DNA of 6,355 bases from Sphingomonadaceae bacterium (GTDB lineage: Bacteria; Pseudomonadota; Alphaproteobacteria; Sphingomonadales; Sphingomonadaceae): contig SHLU01000141.1 in the NCBI GenBank assembly GCA_004282995.1, forward strand, positions 1 through 6,355, written 5' to 3'. The notes beneath the pieces were generated by a model. It made no database searches, was not told where the DNA came from, and saw only the letters and a list, made by a program, of their open reading frames with translations. The position numbers were made by a program, and so were the translations under genes. Positions 1 through 6,355 of the stretch are shown in pieces (within the stretch, counting starts at the first letter, position 1; every line of letters starts with the position of its first letter).

Positions 1-1333
1 CATTAGTGCCTTCGTAAATCTGAGCGATACGGGCGTCGCGCACGAACTGGCTCATACCCCATTCCTCGATATAGCCGTGGCCGCCGAAGACCTGCTGCAT
101 GCTGGTGGCGATGTCATAGCCCTTGTCGGTGCCATAACCCTTGATGACCGGGGTCATCAGACCGATCAGCGCATCGGCTTCGGCACGCTCTTCCTCGGAC
201 TGCGCCTTGTGAGAAAGATCGACCAGCAACGCCCCCCACAGGCACAGTGCCCGCATACCCTCGGTGAACGCCTTGGCATCCATCAGCATACGCCGCACGT
301 CGGGGTGAACGAAAATCGGGTCGGCCTTGGCAGCGGGATCTTCCGGCCCGGTCAAAGCTCGGCCCTGGCGGCGGTCCAGGGCGTAGGCGACCGCGTTCTG
401 ATAGGCGGCTTCGGCTTGTCCGAGACCCTGAATGCCAACTCCGAGGCGCGCAGCATTCATCATGATGAACATGGCAGCGAGACCCTTGTTCTCCTCGCCA
501 ACCATCCAGCCAGTTGCCCCGTCATAGTTCATGACGCAGGTGGAATTTCCGTGGATGCCCATCTTGTGTTCAATTGAACCGCAGCTGACAGCGTTGCGTT
601 CGCCCGGATTGCCATCTTCATCGAGGATGAACTTGGGCACCACGAAAAGGGAAATGCCCTTGGTACTGTCCGGTGCACCGGGGGTCTTTGCCAGCACCAG
701 ATGGATGATGTTCTCCGCCATGTCATGTTCGCCGGCGGAGATGAAGATCTTGGTCCCGGTGATGGCATAGGACCCATCGGCCTGCGGTTCCGCCTTGGTG
801 CGGATCAGGCCGAGGTCGGTGCCGCAGTGCGGCTCTGTCAGGTTCATTGTGCCGGTCCATTCGCCGGAGATCATCTTGGGAAGATATGTCTCTTTCTGCT
901 CCTGCGAACCCTTGGCGAGAAGCGCCGAAGTGGCGCCGGTTGTGAGGCCGGGATACATGCCGAAAGCTTGGTTGGCGGTGGCGGTGAATTCTTCGATTAC
1001 GAAGCCAAGCGCATGCGGCATTCCCTGCCCACCGAATTCCTCAGGCTGCGAGATCGTGCCCCATCCGCTCTCGCGATATTGCTGGAACGCTTCCTTGAAC
1101 CCGGTCGGCGTGGTCACGCTGCCGTCTTCGTGGCGGGTGCAGCCTTCCTGGTCGCCGACCTGGTTGAGCGGAGCCAGGACTTCGGCGCAGAACTTGCCGG
1201 CTTCGTTGACCACGGTGTCGATCATGTCAGGCGTGGCGCTCTCAAAGCCGGGCAGATTACCATAGCTCGCAAGGTCCAACAGTTCGTTGATGACAAAGCG
1301 GGTGTCGCGTGTGGGTGCGGTGTAAATCGGCAT
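1..1333 (-). CDS. Acyl-CoA dehydrogenase, long (C-terminal-extended) type, 3' end cut by window
   Basis: This FAD enzyme should oxidise an acyl-CoA thioester to the 2,3-enoyl-CoA and pass electrons to electron-transfer flavoprotein in the cytoplasm. The first 444 residues are visible with no stop; the gene runs off the left edge. The N-terminus (MPIYTAPTRDTRFVINELLD) matches the small extra N-terminal domain of the roughly 590-residue ACAD subfamily that includes DmdC-like 3-methylmercaptopropionyl-CoA dehydrogenases. MNLTEPHCGTDLG (about 163-175) is the flavin/substrate signature, FGGHGYIEEW starts near 416, and IYEGTN (439-444) carries the expected catalytic Glu441. The ATG is preceded by AAAGGA seven bases away. 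It follows the MerR gene by 45 nt on the same strand, so the two are probably cotranscribed. The substrate cannot be told: fatty, branched-chain and methylmercaptopropionyl CoAs are all possible. The family is near certain. Confidence 0.96.
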   Translation of the reverse strand, partial: MPIYTAPTRDTRFVINELLDLASYGNLPGFESATPDMIDTVVNEAGKFCAEVLAPLNQVGDQEGCTRHEDGSVTTPTGFKEAFQQYRESGWGTISQPEEFGGQGMPHALGFVIEEFTATANQAFGMYPGLTTGATSALLAKGSQEQKETYLPKMISGEWTGTMNLTEPHCGTDLGLIRTKAEPQADGSYAITGTKIFISAGEHDMAENIIHLVLAKTPGAPDSTKGISLFVVPKFILDEDGNPGERNAVSCGSIEHKMGIHGNSTCVMNYDGATGWMVGEENKGLAAMFIMMNAARLGVGIQGLGQAEAAYQNAVAYALDRRQGRALTGPEDPAAKADPIFVHPDVRRMLMDAKAFTEGMRALCLWGALLVDLSHKAQSEEERAEADALIGLMTPVIKGYGTDKGYDIATSMQQVFGGHGYIEEWGMSQFVRDARIAQIYEGTN

Positions 1334-1340
1334 GGCTGGG

Positions 1341-1346
1341 TCCTTT
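1341..1346 (-). promoter_or_regulatory. Ribosome binding site of the acyl-CoA dehydrogenase
   Basis: Read on the minus strand this is AAAGGA, seven bases before the ATG at 1333. It supports that start, which also agrees with the conserved N-terminal domain of the family. Confidence 0.75.
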
Positions 1347-1378
1347 GGAGGAAGTGTGGCTTGGGCAGACCGGCGGCG

Positions 1379-1831
1379 TCAGCCGAGGTCGAGCTGCTTT
1401 ATCTGCTCGACGAAATCGGTCAGTTCCTTGATCGAGGAATCGATGTCAGCGCGCTGGCGCTTGAGCTTGGCGATATGAATCTGGCATTTTTCGACCGTCA
1501 CGCGGCGCTGTTCGACGCGGCCATCGCCTAAATCGTAAAGGTCGATCATTTCCTTGATCTCACCAAGGCTGAAGCCGACGTTTTTGGCCCGCATGATCCA
1601 GGCCAGGCGCGCGCGGTCGCGCTTGGAATAGACCCGCGCCAGTCCGACACGCGAAGGGTTTATCAGCCCTTCGTCTTCGTAAAATCGAAGTGCTCTTGCG
1701 GTGCAGTCAAATTCGGTCGTCAGGTCGGAGATGCTGTATTGTTCACGCCCGCTCCTGTCGGGCGTATCGAGATGCGCGCCGCCATGCTTGTGGGCTTCGG
1801 ACCGTGAGTCTTTTTCAGCGAGATGTGCCAT
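1379..1831 (-). CDS. MerR-family transcriptional regulator of the acyl-CoA dehydrogenase operon
   Basis: This 150-residue protein is a MerR-type DNA-binding regulator. The winged helix-turn-helix starts at YSISDLTTEF (32-41). The family signature TARALRFYEDEGLINPSR spans 44-61, followed by RVYSKRDRARL (66-76) and GFSLGEIKEMIDLYD (86-100). Residues 105-147 should form the dimerisation coiled coil. There is no C-terminal cysteine metal-binding motif (only C43 and C116), so a metal sensor is unlikely. Similar short regulators next to acyl-CoA dehydrogenases (LiuR type) control branched-chain or fatty acyl-CoA breakdown, and that role is inferred here from position. A 30-residue polar, His-containing stretch (HKHGGAH, 14-20) precedes the DNA-binding domain. 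The gene begins 32 nt after the hisI stop and ends 45 nt before the dehydrogenase. A perfect palindrome lies 18-33 bases before its start codon, suggesting autoregulation. Confidence 0.93.
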   Translation of the reverse strand: MAHLAEKDSRSEAHKHGGAHLDTPDRSGREQYSISDLTTEFDCTARALRFYEDEGLINPSRVGLARVYSKRDRARLAWIMRAKNVGFSLGEIKEMIDLYDLGDGRVEQRRVTVEKCQIHIAKLKRQRADIDSSIKELTDFVEQIKQLDLG

Positions 1832-1848
1832 ATCTGGCGACCTATCTC

Positions 1849-1864
1849 ACCTTTACGTAAAGGT
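1849..1864. promoter_or_regulatory. Perfect 16-bp palindrome, candidate MerR operator
   Basis: ACCTTTACGTAAAGGT is identical on both strands and lies between hisI and the MerR gene, overlapping the last base of the hisI stop codon. On the minus strand TTGACC (1867-1862) overlaps one end and could be a -35 box; a weak TAGGTC (1844-1839) follows after 17 bases. MerR-family regulators bind dyads located between the -35 and -10 boxes of their own promoters, so this fits an operator for the regulator and dehydrogenase operon. The palindrome is seen directly; its role is inferred. Confidence 0.65.
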
Positions 1865-2244
1865 CAAGACATGACGGGAACGAGAGCGTCGCTCTCAAGC
1901 CTCCGATAAAAGCAACTGCGCGCGCCTGTATGGCAGGCCGGCCCCGCGGGGATCGCCTTGATAACCAGCGCATCCTGATCGCAATCCACAAGTATGTCGG
2001 TCACCTGCAAGAAATTGCCGGAAGTCTCGCCCTTCTTCCACAAACTGCCGCGCGAACGGGAATGGAAATGTGCAAAGCCCGTCTGTCGCGTAGCCTTGAG
2101 GGCTTCAGCGTCGAGAAAGGCCAGCATAAGGATTTCACCGGTTTCGGCATGTTGGACCACGCCAGCGACAAGCCCGGATGCGTCAAACTTCGGAAGAAAT
2201 TCTCTTCCGGTTTCCCGATCTGTATCATGCGTCTGCGTACTCAA
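1864..2244 (-). CDS. hisI: Phosphoribosyl-AMP cyclohydrolase (histidine biosynthesis)
   Basis: This enzyme opens the purine ring of phosphoribosyl-AMP to give ProFAR, the third step of histidine synthesis, in the cytoplasm. The chosen TTG start gives 126 residues, normal for a stand-alone HisI without the HisE pyrophosphohydrolase domain. The visible signatures are GEILMLAFLD (36-45), HSRSRGSLWKKGETSGN (61-77), DCDQDA (87-92) and GPACHTGARSCFYRR (101-115). C88, C104 and C111 have the spacing of the zinc ligands of characterised HisI, and D87, D89 and D91 fit the magnesium site. The reading frame stays open to another TTG at 2316, but those 24 extra codons precede the family's homologous region and begin inside a promoter-like TTGACA. 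The TTG at 2244 has a strong GGAGGG ribosome site. No other his gene is in view. Confidence 0.96.
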   Translation of the reverse strand: MSTQTHDTDRETGREFLPKFDASGLVAGVVQHAETGEILMLAFLDAEALKATRQTGFAHFHSRSRGSLWKKGETSGNFLQVTDILVDCDQDALVIKAIPAGPACHTGARSCFYRRLESDALVPVMS

Positions 2245-2251
2245 AACGGCA

Positions 2252-2257
2252 CCCTCC
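2252..2257 (-). promoter_or_regulatory. Shine-Dalgarno that fixes the TTG start of hisI
   Basis: On the minus strand this reads GGAGGG, seven bases before the TTG at 2244-2242. It is the strongest ribosome site in the window and decides for the 126-residue HisI over an upstream in-frame TTG at 2316. Confidence 0.8.
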
Positions 2258-2287
2258 AGCGAATAATCGGCGATTTGCGACAGTTTT

Positions 2288-2316
2288 GTTGCACAAACTC
2301 CACAGAACAGTGTCAA
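2288..2316 (-). promoter_or_regulatory. Candidate promoter of hisI
   Basis: On the minus strand a perfect -35 consensus TTGACA (2316-2311) is followed after 17 bases by a weak -10 TGCAAC (2293-2288; three of six consensus bases). Transcription would begin near 2281 and leave a leader of about 37 nt before the TTG start. The -35 is convincing and the -10 is not, so this is a moderate call. The MerR and dehydrogenase genes downstream could also be partly read from here. Confidence 0.5.
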
Positions 2317-2450
2317 AATTGGACGTCGCGCGCCAAGACCCTATCCAGTCATTCATTAGAATGGAAAACCTTTCCTTGCGACACATTGCTGTCGTCCACC
2401 AGAATAACGGCACGAGTAGAGGCCATGTTCAGGGGGTTGGCCGGGGACGA

Positions 2451-2470
2451 GGCATCATGGGGGTGATGCC
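2451..2470. repeat. Perfect 7-bp stem-loop in the comF-hisI spacer
   Basis: GGCATCA (2451-2457) and TGATGCC (2464-2470) are exact reverse complements around a six-base loop. On the plus strand it abuts a second small dyad, CCGG-TTTT-CCGG (2469-2480). There is no T-run on the minus strand after it, so it is not a classical terminator for comF. Its function is unknown. Confidence 0.55.
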
Positions 2471-2498
2471 GGTTTTCCGGACAGACGATGAGGGAGTA

Positions 2499-2535
2499 GG
2501 CCCTCGTGCGGCCATCGGGGGACGGCCGCCGGGCC
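2499..2535 (-). terminator. GC-rich nested hairpin after comF, possible terminator without a U tract
   Basis: The outer arms GGCCC (2499-2503) and GGGCC (2531-2535) enclose inner arms GCGGCC (2508-2513) and GGCCGC (2524-2529) with a ten-base loop. It begins 12 nt downstream of the comF stop, where a terminator is expected. In the comF direction no T-run follows the stem, so it would be a weak or factor-assisted terminator, or an mRNA 3'-end stabiliser. Confidence 0.4.
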
Positions 2536-2547
2536 TTACGATTTTCG

Positions 2548-3375
2548 TCACGTGGCGCCCGGGGTCTTTGCGGCCTCGGGCGTTTCGTTTGTGGGACGCG
2601 CAGCTCCCTGGGGCAGGCTTTCATCCAACACGCGGGCAAAGCACGCGATTCGCACTTCGCGCGCACCGGCCTTCAGCAGCGCCTGGACGCATGCGTGACT
2701 GGTGGTGCCACTAGTCAGCACATCATCGACGAGGATGACGGAACGCCCGGCAATCTTGTCGCGAGCGCGCAGGTTAACTGCGATTGCATTGGCCAGCGCG
2801 CGCTTGCGAGCCTTCTTGCCGAGCCCACCCAGCGAGGGTGTCGCCTTTGTCCGCACGAGCGCATCAAGGACCAGTTTCGATCCTTTCGAGATCGCCAGTT
2901 CCCTCGCCAGCAGGGCGGCCTGGTTATACCCGCGTCGCCACAGCCGCCAACGATGCAGCGGGACCGGAACAATGACCGTATCCTCCTCCAGTTCACCCAG
3001 CCGACCGGCCATCAGGCGAGCCATCATGCCTGCGAGCGCTATGCGGCCGCCGTGCTTGAAACGCAGGACCAGTTGCCGCGAAGTATCGTTGTAGAGCGTC
3101 GCAGCGGCAATCCCTGCATGGCGTGGCGGATGTGCGAGGCAGGGGGCACAGATTGCTGGCTCGTCAAATTTCTGTCGCGATTGCGACGGCAGTGGGCGCT
3201 GGCACTTGGTGCATGATGGTTCGGACGGGATGACGAGACCTTCCCAGCATATCACGCACAGGCCGCTCGGCTGCTCGATGGCGCTGCCGCATAGCGGGCA
3301 TCGCGGTGGATAGACGAGGTCCACGACCGGAGCGAACGAATCGCGCAAGAGGCGCAATGGCTTCATCCGGGGCAT
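2548..3375 (-). CDS. comF: ComF-family phosphoribosyltransferase-like protein with N-terminal zinc ribbon
   Basis: This is a 275-residue double-zinc-ribbon plus type I phosphoribosyltransferase protein. Four CxxC pairs lie at 26-29, 40-43, 55-58 and 76-79. The transferase part shows RFKHGG (105-110), VPVPLHRWRLWRRGYNQAALLA (137-157, a ComF hallmark) and the PRPP-binding loop VILVDDVLTSGTT (213-225). In transformable bacteria ComF is needed to bring DNA into the cytoplasm and has been linked to PriA; in many alphaproteobacteria its role is unknown. No other competence gene is in view. The reading frame stays open upstream to 3723, but that part is antisense to the methyltransferase gene and unlike ComF. 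The start was set at the ATG at 3375, just before KPLRLLRDSFAPVVDLVYPPRCPLCG-type family sequence; the ATG at 3366 is equally possible. Neither has a clear ribosome site. The last 20 or so residues are a low-complexity Ala/Pro/Thr tail. Confidence 0.93.
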   Translation of the reverse strand: MPRMKPLRLLRDSFAPVVDLVYPPRCPLCGSAIEQPSGLCVICWEGLVIPSEPSCTKCQRPLPSQSRQKFDEPAICAPCLAHPPRHAGIAAATLYNDTSRQLVLRFKHGGRIALAGMMARLMAGRLGELEEDTVIVPVPLHRWRLWRRGYNQAALLARELAISKGSKLVLDALVRTKATPSLGGLGKKARKRALANAIAVNLRARDKIAGRSVILVDDVLTSGTTSHACVQALLKAGAREVRIACFARVLDESLPQGAARPTNETPEAAKTPGAT

Positions 3376-3377
3376 GT

Positions 3378-3410
3378 TGCTGCGCTTGCGCCGGCGGCAC
3401 AAGCACGGCA
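3378..3410. repeat. Imperfect 33-bp inverted repeat filling the divergent comF/methyltransferase gap
   Basis: The dyad is centred on 3394. GCTTG (3384-3388) pairs with CAAGC (3400-3404), GCCG (3390-3393) with CGGC (3395-3398), and TGC (3378-3380) with GCA (3408-3410). Thirteen of sixteen arm positions are complementary, and one of the three mismatches would be a G-U pair in RNA. It occupies most of the 45 bases between the two start codons, so it could be an operator acting on both genes. I see no convincing -35/-10 pair here. Confidence 0.5.
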
Positions 3411-3420
3411 CGGGAAAGCG

Positions 3421-4172
3421 ATGGATCGCACCCCGCCCCAAATTTTCTCCCGCCGCCTGGTAGACGCCAAGTTCGCGCGCAGCCGAAGCCGTCAGGCTGC
3501 ACCCGGCGCCGCCAGCTACCTCGCGGAGTTGCTTGCGGACGACGTTATCGAACGGCTCGGGTTCATGCGGCTTGAGCCTTCGCGTGCATTGTTGGTCGGG
3601 GATATGACTGATCGACTTGCGCTTTGGCTCGAAGAAATGCGCGCTGTGGTCGATACGCACGGGATCGACCACTTCAATGCCGAAGTGCCAGGGCCGCCTG
3701 CACGTTATGACCTGATGGTCCATCTTCTAGGCCTTGGCATGGTCAACGATCTGCCGGGGGCTCTCATCCATGCACATGCAATGCTCGGCAAAGGTGGACT
3801 GATGATCGCCACCTTCCCTGGCGCTGGCAGCTTGCCGGCGCTGCGCCAAATCGCACTGGCTGCCGATGGAGAACAGCCAGCCGCCCGCATACACCCGCTG
3901 GTCGACAGTCGGGCCGGTGCTGCATTGCTCCAGCGCGCCGGATTTTCACGGCAGGTGGTCGACAGCTATCCGGTGCGGGTCCGCTTCGCCACGTTCGACC
4001 GGATGGTGGCAGATCTGCGCGACCATGGCTTGACCGGTTCGCTCACCAGTCCGGCGCCGATGCTTACCCGCGATTGGCTCGATCGCGCCCGGCAAGCGTT
4101 CGACACTCTGCGCGAGGATGATGGCAAGGTCACCGAGACCTTCGAAATCCTGGTGATGACGGGCTGGAAGAG

Positions 4173-4176
<4 letters not shown>
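3421..4176 (+). CDS. Methyltransferase-like protein related to complex I assembly factor NDUFAF5, with degenerate SAM motif
   Basis: This 251-residue protein resembles the class I methyltransferase-fold family containing BioC-like bacterial proteins and mitochondrial NDUFAF5, which hydroxylates an arginine of complex I subunit NDUFS7. Landmarks shared with NDUFAF5 (compared from memory) are PPQIFSRRL (5-13), YDLMV (96-100), VNDLPGAL (108-115), the HPLVDSRAGAALLQRAGF stretch in the second half, and the terminal FEILVMTGWK (241-250). Motif I, normally LDLGCGxG, reads ALLVGDMTDRL (56-66), and the segment from there to YDL is about 20 residues shorter than in NDUFAF5. SAM binding is therefore doubtful. 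The ATG start places PPQIF where the family begins; only a weak GGGAAA (3412-3417) precedes it. It is divergent from comF, and its stop overlaps that of ppdK. The fold and family are fairly sure; the activity is unknown. Confidence 0.85.

Positions 4177-6355
<2,179 letters not shown>

Larger units (their letters stand above)
2317..2547. other. Gene-free stretch between comF and the hisI promoter, rich in small hairpins
   Basis: No reading frame here looks like a protein I recognise, on either strand; the longer ones are compositionally odd and run over the neighbouring genes. The stretch holds several short perfect inverted repeats: CATTC/GAATG (2350-2363), GGAAA/TTTCC (2363-2375), CGACA/TGTCG (2379-2394), GGCATCA/TGATGCC (2451-2470), CCGG/CCGG around TTTT (2469-2480) and a GC-rich nested stem (2499-2535). 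It may be the 3' untranslated region of comF, a small RNA, or simply GC-rich spacer. Confidence 0.5.

Noticed and set aside
701..1531. Long plus-strand open frame (276 codons) opposite the acyl-CoA dehydrogenase and the end of the MerR gene
   Set aside because: It runs antisense to two genes with clear family motifs, crosses their boundary, and its translation resembles no family I know. Open antisense frames are common in GC-rich DNA.
2349..2425. Possible 25-residue minus-strand peptide starting MASTRAVILVDD in the spacer
   Set aside because: No Shine-Dalgarno and no recognised family. The VILVDD string recalls the ComF loop but occurs in unrelated surrounding sequence, so a partial duplication cannot be supported by eye.
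2178..2714. Plus-strand frames across the hisI start, the spacer and the comF end, possibly a small gene in the spacer
   Set aside because: They overlap two real minus-strand genes, have erratic composition and lack a good ribosome site.
3376..3723. N-terminal extension of comF to an upstream start at 3723
   Set aside because: The extra 116 codons are antisense to the methyltransferase and unlike any ComF; the family's zinc ribbon begins about 25 residues after the ATG at 3375.

Overview
The window looks like ordinary chromosomal DNA from an alphaproteobacterium. The protein sequences and gene order suggest the Sphingomonadales/Erythrobacteraceae; this is recognition from memory, not a search. 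The DNA is GC-rich and five of the six genes lie on the minus strand. I see no RNA gene, insertion sequence, CRISPR array, phage gene or attachment site. I do not see a new defence or mobile system. The items most worth a second look are regulatory DNA and one unusual methyltransferase-like protein.

Layout from left to right. (1) The left edge holds most of a long-form acyl-CoA dehydrogenase (minus, 3' end outside the window). A MerR-family regulator (1379-1831, minus) lies 45 nt upstream of it. A perfect 16-bp palindrome sits just ahead of the regulator. Together these look like an autoregulated acyl-CoA or branched-chain catabolism operon. (2) Next is hisI, phosphoribosyl-AMP cyclohydrolase of histidine synthesis (minus). 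Its best start is a TTG at 2244 behind a strong Shine-Dalgarno, with a promoter-like TTGACA further upstream. (3) About 300 nt without a convincing gene follows (2245-2547), rich in small hairpins. (4) A ComF-family phosphoribosyltransferase-like protein with four CxxC zinc-ribbon pairs (2548-3375, minus) is divergent from (5) a 251-residue methyltransferase-like protein related to the mitochondrial complex I assembly factor NDUFAF5 (3421-4176, plus). The 45-bp gap between them is almost filled by an imperfect inverted repeat. (6) The right half is ppdK, pyruvate phosphate dikinase (minus, 5' end outside the window). Its stop codon overlaps the methyltransferase stop in a shared CTAG.

The functions do not form one pathway: fatty or branched-chain acyl-CoA oxidation with its regulator, histidine synthesis, a competence or nucleotide-type protein, a putative complex I assembly factor, and pyruvate-PEP interconversion. 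This is a housekeeping mosaic of short operons.
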